Part shown: piece by piece, positions 1 to 9,434 of the stretch
Layout of the letters: each line of letters starts with the position of its first letter
How positions within the stretch are numbered: position 1 is the first letter of the stretch
Assembly (NCBI RefSeq): GCF_016623585.1
Contig: NZ_JAEHFY010000001.1
Span: 1-64,000 of the forward strand
Reading direction: 5' to 3'
Length of the DNA: 64,000 nucleotides
DNA from: Pedobacter segetis
GTDB lineage: Bacteria > Bacteroidota > Bacteroidia > Sphingobacteriales > Sphingobacteriaceae
Position numbers and translations under genes: made by a program
Notes under the pieces: generated by a model
Database searches by the model: none
What the model saw: only the letters and a program-made list of their open reading frames with translations
What the model was told of the DNA's origin: nothing

Positions 1-57
1 ATTTAGTTGTAGTAAACCAAATTTCTCATTTTTGATGCTTACTTTTTTATTCTTTAA

Positions 58-489
58 CTAGCAACTTGAATTAATTAAGTGTAATGGGGGAATTAAATCG
101 CTATCTGCACTAACTAGAATAGAAACATCTGCTTTTTTAAAAATCACATTTCTAATCATTTCAACTGCAATATTTACATCCGTTTGTTTTTCCTCGAAAG
201 TTTTGTGATAACCGCCTTCAATTTTAATTTTTTTAGCTAGGAATTTCCCAAAAACTAATTTAAATTTTGGGTTTAATTTATTTGCAGAGAATAATAAATC
301 TTGCCTATCTTTTTTTCCAATATCTTTTTGAACAGCAGTAAAGTAAAATACCGTTCCTAGTTGCTGGTCTTCTTTTAAAAATGACTCGCAAAACTTAACA
401 ATATCAAGCCAATAATATTTCTTCCATCCCTTAGAGCGTAACCCAAAGTAGAAATTGAATCCATCGATGTAGAAATTCACTGTTTTCAT
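58..489 (-). CDS. NYN-domain (LabA/DUF88-like) putative ribonuclease, apparently shortened
   Basis: The product is a PIN-like NYN-fold protein, a family of metal-dependent RNases. The acidic residues that define the fold are visible: Asp in YIDGFNFY at the N-terminus, Asp in QTDVNIAVEM near residue 105, and the SADSD motif near residue 130. I start at ATG 489 (MKTVNFY); the codon six bases upstream is TTG and lies against a T-run. The protein stops after LINSSC, about 12 residues past SADSD, whereas family members usually continue for another 60-100 residues. No other frame to the window edge restores a recognisable tail, so the gene is probably 3'-truncated. The catalytic core is present. 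Target RNA unknown. Confidence 0.75.
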   Translation of the reverse strand: MKTVNFYIDGFNFYFGLRSKGWKKYYWLDIVKFCESFLKEDQQLGTVFYFTAVQKDIGKKDRQDLLFSANKLNPKFKLVFGKFLAKKIKIEGGYHKTFEEKQTDVNIAVEMIRNVIFKKADVSILVSADSDLIPPLHLINSSC

Positions 490-495
490 AGGCAA

Positions 496-560
496 AAAAA
501 AAGCCCTCTGTAAAGAGGACTTGGGTCCTATGATTTCTCACATAGGAGGGGTAAGTCACA
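496..560 (-). ncRNA. Candidate small structured RNA ending in an intrinsic terminator
   Basis: Read on the minus strand, GACTT (555-551) can pair with AAGTC (521-517), enclosing a second stem TCCTATG/CATAGGA with loop TGAGAAAT and a C-rich internal loop. This is followed by AAGTCCTCT-TTAC-AGAGGGCTT and nine T residues, a clear intrinsic terminator. AAGTC is shared by the outer stem and the terminator, so the two are mutually exclusive. A weak TAATTGTG box lies just upstream. It sits between the htpG terminator and the NYN start codon. It could be a free sRNA or a leader controlling the NYN gene. The family is not recognised. Confidence 0.5.
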
Positions 561-604
561 ATTATCGTAAATACTTACGAAATATGCAAGTTTTAAAAGT
601 CATT

Positions 605-643
605 TATTAAAAAGCCTTTCCGTATAATTTCGAAAGGGCTTTA
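605..643 (-). terminator. Intrinsic terminator of htpG
   Basis: On the minus strand an AAAGCCC-TTTC / GAAA-GGCTTT stem about 25 bases past the htpG stop is followed by a T-rich run. Confidence 0.75.
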
Positions 644-667
644 AACTTTTAACTCTAAACTTTCAAC

Positions 668-2551
668 TTAAATCAAACTCACGCTTCTATTCACAAAAGC
701 AGTCAACTCTGCTCCGGTTAGTAAACCTTGGGAAAGTAATGCTAAATCGAAAGCTTGTTTGGCCAATTCTGCTTGTTCTTTTTCATCGGCGGAAGCCAAA
801 ATTTTGTTTACTATTTTATGATTTCCATTAATCGCTACTTTATAGCTATCTGGCATATTTCCGTAGAAACTCATACCGCCACCCATCGCAGCCATGTCTT
901 TCATACGGCGCATAAACTCATCCATAGTTACGGTTACTGGCAACTCATCCGGACTTAAAGCTTCAACTTCTACTTGGTAAGCAGGTTTGTTAATGGCTTT
1001 TTCGAAGATTTCTTTTACTTGCTTAGTTTGGTCTTCGCTCAGCACATGTTCCAGTTTCTCGCCCTTGTCAATCAGTTTATCGGCAGTGCCAGAATCCACA
1101 CGTTTCAATTGTGTCTTTTCTAATTTCTGCTCCATCTGGCTCACAAAATGCGTATCAATTGGCGTATCCATCAATAAAACATCATACCCTTTTTTAGTTG
1201 CCGATTGGATAAAACCATCTTGCTTCGCCGGGTCAACCGTATATAAATACACCAAGTTTCCGTCTTTATCTGTTTGTATGTCCTTTACTTTATCACGGTA
1301 TTCGTCCATGGTAAAGTTCTTTTTATCGGTATTGGTAAATAGGGCGAAATCTTTAGCCTTCTCATAGAATTTCTCTTCAGAAATCATTCCGTATTTCACA
1401 AATAAGCCGATATCGCTCCATTTTGCTTCATAAGCTGCTCTGTCTTTTTTAAACAATTCGCCCAATTTTTCGGCCACTTTTTTAGTGATGTAGCTATTGA
1501 TTTTCTTCACGTTTCCATCAGCTTGTAAGAAACTGCGGGAAACATTAAGCGGAATATCCGGAGAGTCGATTACCCCATGCAACAACATCAAAAACTCAGG
1601 AACAATGTCTTTCACCTCATCTGTAATAAACACTTGGCGACTGAATAATTTGATTTTGTTTCTTTGGATCTCCACATCGTTCTTCAATTTAGGGAAGTAT
1701 AAAACGCCAGTTAAATTGAAAGGATAATCTACGTTTAAATGGATCCAGAACAATGGATCTTCTTGGAAAGGATATAATTCTTTATAAAATTGCAGGTAAT
1801 CTTCATCTTTTAATTCAGATGGAGATTGGGTCCAGATTGGCTTTGCTCCGTTAATTACATTCGGAACCTCAACAGATTTGTATTTTTTCTTTCCTTCTGC
1901 ATCCTCGCCATCTTCTACGCTTTCAGATTTAGTACCGAAAACCAGTTTTACCGTTAAAAACTTAAAGTATTTTTCTAAAATCTGTTGTAGTTTGTATTGG
2001 TCTAAGAACTCCTCAGACTCCTTATTGATGTGCAAAATAACATCCGTTCCGCGGGTTTTGCGCTTTCCGTCTTTAATCTCAAATTCGGTACTGCCATCAC
2101 ATATCCAAGCAGCGGGTTCTGCACCTTCTTGGTACGATAAAGTTTGAATTTCTACATGATCAGAAACCATAAAGGCCGAGTAAAAACCCAAGCCAAATTT
2201 ACCGATGATTTCATTGGCATCTTTAGCGTCTTTAAATTTCTCTACAAATTCGGTTGCGCCAGAAAATGCGATTTGGTTGATGTATTTCTTGATTTCTTCG
2301 GCGGTCATGCCCAAACCATTATCAGAAATGGTAATGGTTTTTTTATCCTTATCAAAAGAAACGTTCACTTCTAATTCGCCAAGCTCGCCATTATATTGGC
2401 CCAAACCCGCTAATCTTTTGATTTTTTGTGTGGCATCTGCTGCGTTAGAAACCAGTTCTCTTAAAAAGATTTCATTATCTGAGTATAAAAACTTTTTGAT
2501 GATCGGGAAAATATTCTCCGTGTGGATTGAAATCGTTCCTTTTTCCTTCAT
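668..2551 (-). CDS. htpG: Molecular chaperone HtpG (bacterial Hsp90)
   Basis: This is a cytoplasmic ATP-dependent Hsp90 homodimer that helps fold and remodel client proteins. At 627 residues it has the usual bacterial length. The N-terminal GHKL ATPase signatures are present: ELVSNAADA (about 30-40), DNGLGM (about 78), and GKFGLGFYSAFMV (about 118). The middle-domain arginine region (LNVSRSFLQ, about 337) and C-terminal dimerisation domain follow, and there is no eukaryotic MEEVD tail. The gene is monocistronic with its own terminator. The start is the ATG giving MKEKGTISIHTENIFP, which fits the family N-terminus. Identification is secure. Confidence 0.97.
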   Translation of the reverse strand: MKEKGTISIHTENIFPIIKKFLYSDNEIFLRELVSNAADATQKIKRLAGLGQYNGELGELEVNVSFDKDKKTITISDNGLGMTAEEIKKYINQIAFSGATEFVEKFKDAKDANEIIGKFGLGFYSAFMVSDHVEIQTLSYQEGAEPAAWICDGSTEFEIKDGKRKTRGTDVILHINKESEEFLDQYKLQQILEKYFKFLTVKLVFGTKSESVEDGEDAEGKKKYKSVEVPNVINGAKPIWTQSPSELKDEDYLQFYKELYPFQEDPLFWIHLNVDYPFNLTGVLYFPKLKNDVEIQRNKIKLFSRQVFITDEVKDIVPEFLMLLHGVIDSPDIPLNVSRSFLQADGNVKKINSYITKKVAEKLGELFKKDRAAYEAKWSDIGLFVKYGMISEEKFYEKAKDFALFTNTDKKNFTMDEYRDKVKDIQTDKDGNLVYLYTVDPAKQDGFIQSATKKGYDVLLMDTPIDTHFVSQMEQKLEKTQLKRVDSGTADKLIDKGEKLEHVLSEDQTKQVKEIFEKAINKPAYQVEVEALSPDELPVTVTMDEFMRRMKDMAAMGGGMSFYGNMPDSYKVAINGNHKIVNKILASADEKEQAELAKQAFDLALLSQGLLTGAELTAFVNRSVSLI

Positions 2552-2865
2552 GATATATTTATTGTGTTATTAAATTTTATGTTTACGATAGAGCTAACAT
2601 CAATGCTTGTTCCAAATAGAATTTGGGTGTCAAGTTGACAGAAGTTTTTTGTGAGGTTTAAAGTTTAAAACGGGATGGCTATTGTTTCTAAACCTGATTG
2701 TAGTGGAAATCCCCGCCTGCAGCAGGCAGGCTTTTTCTTTTTTTGGAAGCAAAAGATTGCAGCGGAAAACAGGGCTATCGGAAGTAATTGACGGATTGCT
2801 TTGCTTTTCCAAAAAAATCCTGTCTGTTTGTGAGATTTTTAGTTCTTCAAATCAACGAAACTGAA
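2552..2865. other. Intergenic stretch with a short palindrome, no gene seen
   Basis: The region between htpG and the metalloprotease has no credible coding frame. The only short open frames (about 60 codons on each strand) share a palindromic GCCTGC-A-GCAGGC core at 2715-2727 and show no family features. The minus-strand promoter of htpG must lie beyond 2552, but no good -33/-7 pair was recognised. Confidence 0.5.
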
Positions 2866-2904
2866 TAAAAAAAACCGGCATTGAAACGAATCAATGTCGG
2901 TTTG
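2866..2904 (-). terminator. Intrinsic terminator of the metalloprotease gene
   Basis: On the minus strand AAACCGACATTGA pairs with TCAATGCCGGTTT (13 bp, one mismatch/wobble), followed by eight T residues, 20 bases after the stop at 2925. Confidence 0.85.
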
Positions 2905-2924
2905 TAATTTTTAAAAGACCAATC

Positions 2925-5435
2925 TTATTTCTTAGGGTTCAATATCAAATCAATCCTTGCCAGGGCATCAACCAAATGTGCTTTTAAAATAGAATTACTA
3001 TATTTTGGTAATGCTCTTTTAATATCTGATTGCAATTTTGTAAGCTCTAAACGAGCCATTGGCCTAATATCAGATTGCGAGGCATCAATCCTGGTACCTA
3101 CAAATCTTGCGATATATTCTGCCGGGATCCCTTGCGGAACGGTTTGTTCTTCGGTCATTAAATATTCTAAACGTTCTATATATGCTCTTTGTAAGTTTCT
3201 TCGGTAAACATCAATATTCGCTCCGGTAGAAAGCTCTGTAAAAATACCTTTATGCAAATCAGAAAATAATTCGTCGATAGAATAAGCATTGTTGCCATTT
3301 TGTGCCGAGTTATCAATTACTCTTGCCAATCTGGCGAAATCTAAAATGCTGCCCAAAACGCCAACTTGCATCCTTCTGATCTTATCAACCATCATGGCGT
3401 TGTTAAATTTATTGGTTTCGGCGTTTACAAACATCCATTTTGGCGTTTGAAAAGCTTGATCTACAATAAATTTCATGCTTGCTTCTTGTTTTGCTTTTTC
3501 TACATGGGTATAAACCGCACCTTTTTGGTCATACGTTTTATCGTTTTCATAAATACCACCAATACTAGATTTTACATGGCCCATATACCTGCTGAATTGA
3601 TTTAAAACTTCGCCGTAAATCTCTTCTAAATTATCATAAGGCTTACCTTCTTCATAAGTCCATTTTTCTATGTTTGGGATAATTCGTTTTAAATTTGCGA
3701 TCCCATAGGTAGATGCTTTAACGGCATCGTCTCCTAAATCTTCTGATTGTGATCTTGGATCAATTGGATTGCCGGTTTGTGCGCCAAAGAAATAAAGTGG
3801 GTTACCCGCTCTTTCAATAGTCCATTTGTTCAGAATTTTAGCTTGCTCTTCTTGGGTTTTATTTGGGAAATAAGTGTAACCCCATTTAATTGCCCATTTA
3901 TCATACGGGCCAATACCTGGGTATAAAACCACGCCTTTATCTTCTGGTTGTGCTATATAATTAAAACGGGCATAATCCATAATAGATGGGGCCGTACCGC
4001 CCATTTTTTGGGTAAACGAGGCAGAACGTAAACTATCTACTGGGTAAGCATAAGAAGAACCGAAGTTATGCGGTAAACCTAAAGTGTGGCCAACTTCATG
4101 AGAAGAAACAAAACGGATCAATTGCCCCATAGTTTCATCACTAAATTTTGGCATACGAGCAGCCGGATTTACAGCTGCAGTTTGTACAAAAAACCAGTTT
4201 CTTACTAAATTCATTACGTTGTGGTACCAACCTATATCAGATTCTATGATTTCGCCAGAACGTGGGTCAGAAATGTGCGGCCCATAAGCGTTTGCGATGT
4301 TTGAAGCAAAATATCTGATTACAGAATACCTGGCATCTTCTGGCGACCAATCTGGATCATTGGTTGGTGGTTCTAAACAAGTGATGGCATTTTTAAAACC
4401 TGCGGCTTCAAAAGCCTTATTCCAATCTTTTACACCTTGTATTAAATAGGGCCTCCATTTTTTTGGGGTTGCTGGATCTATGTAGTAAACAATTTGTTTT
4501 TTTGGCTCTACCAACTCGCCCCTGGCGTAAGCAGCTTCGTCTTTTGGTTCTAAACGCCATCTAGCTATATAACGTGTAACTGTTGCTTTTTGAGCATCTA
4601 AACCATAATCTGTTTGTTTTCTAGAAAAATAACCAACCCTATCATCATTTAGGCGAGCTTCCATAGGTACTTTTGGTAACAAAACCATTGAAGTGTTTAG
4701 CTCTACGGTAATTGAGCCTAAAGATTCGTCTCCCGGAGGGTTAGCGGCGGCATAAGTTTTAACCGTTCTTGCTTCTATATTTAACGGGTAAGATTTAATA
4801 GAATCGATATATGAACGGCTATCGTCTAACCTTGTGATTTTAAATTGCGTTTTGGTACGTTGTTGTATGCCTAAAGCTTGAACATCCTTTGCAAAGAAAT
4901 CGGTTACATCGATCACCACTCCTGCAGAATCTTTACTTAAGGCCTTAATATCAAATGATGCTAAAATTGGGGAAAGGTTAGAGTTTCTTACCGATTCATA
5001 CATATCTGTTCCTTCTGCGGCGATATTGGTATAAGAAGGTACACGTATCAAAACTTGTTTATCCCTTTTTTCCCACTTCCATACCTGCTCGTTCAATTCT
5101 TCGCCTCCGTAAGTACCGTCTTCTGCGGGTACTTTTGAATAACGGGTTACGGCAAGCATTTCCCTGCCAAACAAAGAGTCTGGTATTTCATAATAATATT
5201 TACCATCAAGGTAGTGAACCGTAAATAAGCCTGTATCTGTTTTTGCTTTTGAGGTAATAATTTCTTTGTAAGGCTTTAAACCACCTTCTTTTTTTGGAGT
5301 TGCTGGTTTAGCCGCCGAAGTAGCGGCCATCTTAGCTTTTTCTGCCTCTTTCTTTTTTTGAGCAGAACAAGCAGATACCGCAACAGCTAGAGAAAATAAT
5401 CCCGCTAGCTTTAAGGTCTGTAAATTTCTTTTCAT
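2925..5435 (-). CDS. Zinc-dependent metalloprotease lipoprotein (DUF5117/DUF5118 type)
   Basis: This is a large (836 aa) envelope protease of the metzincin-like zinc family common in Bacteroidota. The N-terminus is a lipoprotein signal (about 20 hydrophobic residues ending AVSAC), then a Lys/Ala-rich linker. The DUF5118 and DUF5117 regions precede the catalytic module. The zinc motif HEVGHTLGLPHNFG (HExxHxxGxxH) is at about residue 445, and a downstream Met-turn-like SIMDYARFNY at about 485 completes the site. Natural substrates are unknown; family members are thought to act at the outer membrane or periplasm. The gene stands alone with a strong terminator. The family call is confident and the role is not. 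Confidence 0.9.
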   Translation of the reverse strand: MKRNLQTLKLAGLFSLAVAVSACSAQKKKEAEKAKMAATSAAKPATPKKEGGLKPYKEIITSKAKTDTGLFTVHYLDGKYYYEIPDSLFGREMLAVTRYSKVPAEDGTYGGEELNEQVWKWEKRDKQVLIRVPSYTNIAAEGTDMYESVRNSNLSPILASFDIKALSKDSAGVVIDVTDFFAKDVQALGIQQRTKTQFKITRLDDSRSYIDSIKSYPLNIEARTVKTYAAANPPGDESLGSITVELNTSMVLLPKVPMEARLNDDRVGYFSRKQTDYGLDAQKATVTRYIARWRLEPKDEAAYARGELVEPKKQIVYYIDPATPKKWRPYLIQGVKDWNKAFEAAGFKNAITCLEPPTNDPDWSPEDARYSVIRYFASNIANAYGPHISDPRSGEIIESDIGWYHNVMNLVRNWFFVQTAAVNPAARMPKFSDETMGQLIRFVSSHEVGHTLGLPHNFGSSYAYPVDSLRSASFTQKMGGTAPSIMDYARFNYIAQPEDKGVVLYPGIGPYDKWAIKWGYTYFPNKTQEEQAKILNKWTIERAGNPLYFFGAQTGNPIDPRSQSEDLGDDAVKASTYGIANLKRIIPNIEKWTYEEGKPYDNLEEIYGEVLNQFSRYMGHVKSSIGGIYENDKTYDQKGAVYTHVEKAKQEASMKFIVDQAFQTPKWMFVNAETNKFNNAMMVDKIRRMQVGVLGSILDFARLARVIDNSAQNGNNAYSIDELFSDLHKGIFTELSTGANIDVYRRNLQRAYIERLEYLMTEEQTVPQGIPAEYIARFVGTRIDASQSDIRPMARLELTKLQSDIKRALPKYSNSILKAHLVDALARIDLILNPKK

Positions 5436-5985
5436 ATTAAATATTTGGTTTTTCTAATCTCACAATGTAGGGATTAAATAAAAGCGAAGGAAATATTAAC
5501 CGTTTTGTTACTTTAGGTTGGGGTTTAAAGGTTTATGAAGCCATGAAAACGGAAAACCTTTGCAAGGAATGATTTAGATTTTAGATGAAATTGGCTAAAA
5601 GATAGTTCTTGTAGAGATTCTAAAAGCTATAAATTATAATGTTCCTCAAAAAAGAAAGACCAATTTTAGTTGGCATTGTAGAAGATTTTGATTTGAATTA
5701 CTAACACCTAAAACCATAAAATTTATAATTTAAAGGCTGCAAAAAAAAGGGAGAATTATTTGATCGTAATGTCCCAAAATTTTGAAGGTGTTAAATATCC
5801 CAAATTAAGACCAAGGTTTTGGATTTAGTTATGCAAAAAGCACCATGTTTTTAGCAGTAATCTTTTTAATTGTTGGTAAGGTAACTTGGTGTTTTATTCT
5901 GGCATCTCTACAATTTAATTTCGAGGATTGCCATAAGCTTGTAATTAATTAGAATAAAGTTAGAACAACAACACTAAAAACACGC
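5436..5985. other. 550-base AT-rich intergenic region, no gene seen
   Basis: No frame here is long enough or of a composition to support a gene, and I see no tRNA or clear terminator. A loose inverted repeat pairs AAAGCACCA near 5835 with TGGTGTTTT near 5888, but its 45-base loop makes it weak. The region must hold the metalloprotease promoter near 5436-5500 and the 3' end of the transglutaminase operon transcript. Confidence 0.5.
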
Positions 5986-6930
5986 TCATTGTTGTTGCAT
6001 ATCAACAAACTTTCTATAAGAATTAATTGGGGCGGTTTCTAAGCCATAAACAGGGTCGGTTTGTTCTAAAGATGGGAGAGGGTCGTTTTCATAAGCAACA
6101 GAAACTTTTACTTCTAATTTATGATTGGAAGTACCCTTATATATTCCTTTTACCGGGCTACAATCTACAAAATTACGGCCTACCGCCAATCTAACATGGG
6201 TATCATCCACAATGCAATTATTTGTTGGATCAAAACCCAACCAACCATAATCTGGCAAATAAGCTTCTACCCAAGCATGGGTTGCGCCTTCGCCCCTCAT
6301 TCCGTTTTTATTGGGGCAAATATAGCCACTAACATACCTTGCTGGTATTTTCATATACCTTAACATTACCAATAAAATATGGGCAAAATCTTGGCAAACA
6401 CCAGATTTTATCTTCCAAATTTCTTCTACGGTGGTTTCTACGGTGGTTACCCCTTTTATGTACCTAAAATTTTTAAATACATAATCGCACAGGTTTTTTG
6501 CTACTTCAAATGGAGAATTGTTTTCTTTTTGAGAAAGGTTTATGGCGGCTAATATTTCTTCTTGGGAAGCTACGATTTCTTGTTTTAAAAAATTGATATA
6601 AGGGAGTTGGTAGGATAATACCTTGAGGTTTGCCCATTCATCTTCTTTAAAGATAGAGGTCTCTGGCATTATTCGCTTTTTTACGTTTACGATAACTATA
6701 GATTCTATCTTTAACTCTCTATGTGCCTCGGGATGGGTAAAAGTACCAACTTCGTTACCATAATAATCGGTATAAACATCTACGGTTGGATCATTAGTAA
6801 TTTTTATTTGTTGCTCTACCACTTCTTGCTGTTTATCTTTTATGGGATAAAGCATGATCTGGTTTGCGCTATCATATACCGGCGTTTCGTAAGAATAGTT
6901 GGTACTATGATGGATAGTAAATTTTGGCAT
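5986..6930 (-). CDS. Transglutaminase-like cysteine protease/transferase
   Basis: A 314-residue soluble protein with the bacterial transglutaminase N-terminal beta domain (about 5-85) followed by the papain-fold core. The catalytic triad is readable: Cys179 in KSGVCQDFAH, His218 in GATHAWVEAY, Asp234 in GFDPTNN. It is the last gene of an operon with an alpha-E protein (21 bp upstream) and a circularly permuted ATP-grasp protein. Comparative genomics places this trio together in many bacteria, with a proposed but unproven role in making or cutting amide-linked peptides. No signal peptide, so it is probably cytoplasmic. Confidence 0.9.
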   Translation of the reverse strand: MPKFTIHHSTNYSYETPVYDSANQIMLYPIKDKQQEVVEQQIKITNDPTVDVYTDYYGNEVGTFTHPEAHRELKIESIVIVNVKKRIMPETSIFKEDEWANLKVLSYQLPYINFLKQEIVASQEEILAAINLSQKENNSPFEVAKNLCDYVFKNFRYIKGVTTVETTVEEIWKIKSGVCQDFAHILLVMLRYMKIPARYVSGYICPNKNGMRGEGATHAWVEAYLPDYGWLGFDPTNNCIVDDTHVRLAVGRNFVDCSPVKGIYKGTSNHKLEVKVSVAYENDPLPSLEQTDPVYGLETAPINSYRKFVDMQQQ

Positions 6931-6951
6931 TAGGTTTAAGCTTGGTACAAT

Positions 6952-7887
6952 TTAGTTAAATGCAAAGTAATAATGATTAAACGCACTTCCAATAGCTAAT
7001 AGTTCTTGTTTTATATCGTGAAGATACTCTTTCAATCCTTTTTCTTCTAAATCTTTTAGATCTGAATAACGGATATGGCTTTCTAATTTGCCAATCATAA
7101 AGCTTATTGCCTTGTAAGCCTCGCTATTACGATCTGTTTTTAGGGTCTCAAAAGATTGTTTTAATCTTTTTACCGAGTAAATAATTGATCTTGGGAAATG
7201 TTCGTTCCAAACAATTTGATGCAAGATGTTTCTAGAATCTAAAGCAGAGCGGTAACTTTTCAAGAAAATTTCGTAGCCAGAAATAGAGAGCAATAGATAT
7301 TTCCAATAGGTAGGGTCAGATCTTTCTTCCAAAGAATAACCTAGCTCACTAAACTTCACGTTTAAAATATCTACGGATTGCATGGCCCTTTCTAGATATT
7401 TACCTATGTTCATGAAATAATAACCTTCGCCCCTGGCCATCGTAATTTCGCAAATGCCATAATAGTGCATCCCTTGTTGCACCAGATCATCCAAAACAGA
7501 AATTGGATCCTCTACTTTTAAGGCGGTTACTAAATCCTTATTTCTGGTAACGTGGTAATAATCGTTAAGGCATTGCCAAAGCTCTTTGGTTACATTATCT
7601 TGTACCGATCTTGCATTCTCACGAGATTTGTTAACTAAACTAAAAACAGAGTTTTTGTTCAGTTTATCTGTTACCATAAACTCTAAAACCTTTCTGCCTT
7701 CGTATTTGGTTTTTTCTATGGTAATGGGCAACATATCCGTAAAAATCATCAATACTGGTCGCCAGCTAAATTTATCGAACTCATCTTGCGAATAAGCATA
7801 ATTAACCCTTAACAACCTTAAAATGCCATCGCAACGCTCCATATAACGAGACATCCAATACAAAGAATTTGCAACCCTACTTAACAT
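6952..7887 (-). CDS. Alpha-E domain protein (DUF403)
   Basis: An all-helical protein of about 311 residues. The N-terminal LSRVANSLYWMSRYMERCD is the family signature. I start at ATG 7887 (MLSRVANSLYW); an upstream in-frame ATG at 7923 would add 12 residues unlike the family. Alpha-E proteins have no known activity and almost always accompany ATP-grasp type 2 and transglutaminase-like proteins, as here, so a structural or scaffolding partner role is inferred. It lies 21 bp before the transglutaminase gene and about 98 bp after the ATP-grasp gene. Confidence 0.88.
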   Translation of the reverse strand: MLSRVANSLYWMSRYMERCDGILRLLRVNYAYSQDEFDKFSWRPVLMIFTDMLPITIEKTKYEGRKVLEFMVTDKLNKNSVFSLVNKSRENARSVQDNVTKELWQCLNDYYHVTRNKDLVTALKVEDPISVLDDLVQQGMHYYGICEITMARGEGYYFMNIGKYLERAMQSVDILNVKFSELGYSLEERSDPTYWKYLLLSISGYEIFLKSYRSALDSRNILHQIVWNEHFPRSIIYSVKRLKQSFETLKTDRNSEAYKAISFMIGKLESHIRYSDLKDLEEKGLKEYLHDIKQELLAIGSAFNHYYFAFN

Positions 7888-7985
7888 ATTTATTTCTTTT
7901 AAAGTCTGTATCCCAAAGACCAAAGCCAGCTTTGTTGACTTTCAATTCTAATGAACCAATGCCTAATGAACTGTTTCCTAATCAA

Positions 7986-9434
7986 CTAACTATTCAAAAC
8001 CCAAGTATCTTTACTGCCACCCCCTTGTGATGAGTTTACCACCAAAGAACCCTCTTTTAGGGCAACCCTTGTTAAGCCGCCCGGCACAATTTCTATACCC
8101 GATGGGCCAAAAATTGCGAAAGGTCTTAGATCTATCCTCCGAGGTTGTAATTTGCCGTTGATATAACACGGTGCCGCGGATAAACTGATGATAGGTTGTG
8201 CTATAAATGATCGAGGATCTAAAACCACTTGCTTTTTATATTCTTCAATTTCGTTTTCTGTTGCCGAATTACCAATAATCATCCCATAGCCACCAGAAGC
8301 GTTGGTTTTTTTGATCACCATATTTTCTATGTGCTCAAAAACATATTTTCTTTCAGAAACATCTTCCATTTTATAAGTTGGTACGTTTTTGAGGATTGGT
8401 TCTTCGTTCAAATAATATTTGATCATATCGGGTACGTAGATATAGATTGCCTTATCATCTGCTACGCCATTTCCGGGAGCGTTTACAATGGCAACATGGC
8501 CTCTTCTATAAGCCGACATTAACCCTGCAACACCTAACATGCTTCCAGAATTAAAAACCAATGGATCTAGATATTCATCATCAACACGTCTGTAAATCAC
8601 ATCTACCCTCTGTAAACCTTCGGTGGTTTTCATAAAAACCCGATGGTTATCCACCACCAAATCCCTCCCTTCTACCAACTCTATACCCATTAACCTAGCC
8701 AGTGTAGAATGTTCAAAATACGCCGAATTATAAATTCCCGGTGTAAGCATCACAATATTTGGGTTAGAATTATGCCTTGGTGATAAAGCGGCCAAACTTT
8801 TATAAAGCAATTGAGGATAATTTGTTACCGGCCTAACCGAATTTTGGGGGAGCAAATCGGGGAAGATACGTTTAGTGATTTCCCTGTTCTCTAACATATA
8901 AGAAACACCAGAAGGCGTTCTTAAATTATCTTCTAAAACGTAAAAAGTGCCATCGGCATCCCTAATGATATCGATACCAGAAATATGAACAAAAATATCA
9001 TGTGGTACTTTAAGGTTGTGCATTTCTCTTAAATAATGCTCACAAGAATAAATCATATCAATAGGGATAATTTTATCCTTAATGATAAATTGATTGGAGT
9101 AAATATCGTTGAGAAAAAGGTTGAGCGCTTTTAATCTTTGCTTAATGCCGCTTTCAATATAATTCCATTCTTCTGCTGTTATGATGCGGGGTACAACATC
9201 AAAAGGGAAAATTTTTTCTATCCCTTCATCTCCAGAATAAACCGTAAAAGTTACACCTTGGCTCATAAACAACCGTCTGGCCATTTCCTCTTTTTTATTG
9301 AGTTCTTCGGCAGGATAATTTTTTAAAAATTCATACAGCTTTTTATAAGGAGCTCTAATAGAACTTCCATTGTACATCTCGTCGTAAAACTCGTTACCCG
9401 AAGTGTAATTGTTAAATATTGCTGATGAACCCAT
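7986..9434 (-). CDS. Circularly permuted ATP-grasp type 2 protein (DUF404/DUF407)
   Basis: A 482-residue cytoplasmic protein of the permuted ATP-grasp family, predicted to form an amide bond using ATP. Recognisable segments are the nucleotide and metal-binding region EDNLRTPSGVSYMLENR (about 175), the VMLTPGIYNSAYFEH stretch (about 230), and NASGGYGM (about 375), the glycine-rich loop. ATG 9434 is chosen because the frame upstream begins with TTG. It heads a three-gene operon with alpha-E and transglutaminase proteins. The substrate is unknown; a peptide or amino acid ligase role comes from the family, not from this sequence. Confidence 0.88.
   Translation of the reverse strand: MGSSAIFNNYTSGNEFYDEMYNGSSIRAPYKKLYEFLKNYPAEELNKKEEMARRLFMSQGVTFTVYSGDEGIEKIFPFDVVPRIITAEEWNYIESGIKQRLKALNLFLNDIYSNQFIIKDKIIPIDMIYSCEHYLREMHNLKVPHDIFVHISGIDIIRDADGTFYVLEDNLRTPSGVSYMLENREITKRIFPDLLPQNSVRPVTNYPQLLYKSLAALSPRHNSNPNIVMLTPGIYNSAYFEHSTLARLMGIELVEGRDLVVDNHRVFMKTTEGLQRVDVIYRRVDDEYLDPLVFNSGSMLGVAGLMSAYRRGHVAIVNAPGNGVADDKAIYIYVPDMIKYYLNEEPILKNVPTYKMEDVSERKYVFEHIENMVIKKTNASGGYGMIIGNSATENEIEEYKKQVVLDPRSFIAQPIISLSAAPCYINGKLQPRRIDLRPFAIFGPSGIEIVPGGLTRVALKEGSLVVNSSQGGGSKDTWVLNS

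Noticed and set aside
987-2573. Several plus-strand open frames inside htpG
   Set aside because: They are antisense shadows of a highly conserved gene and have no independent features. The same applies to antisense frames in secA, aspS, PpiD and the double amidohydrolase.
2630-2864. Short open frames on both strands between htpG and the metalloprotease
   Set aside because: About 60 codons, opposite-strand mirror of each other across a palindrome, no signal peptide or domain; better explained as non-coding.
5830-5910. Possible transposon-end inverted repeat (AAAGCACCA / TGGTGTTTT)
   Set aside because: Short, imperfect, 45-base spacing, no transposase and no target duplication.
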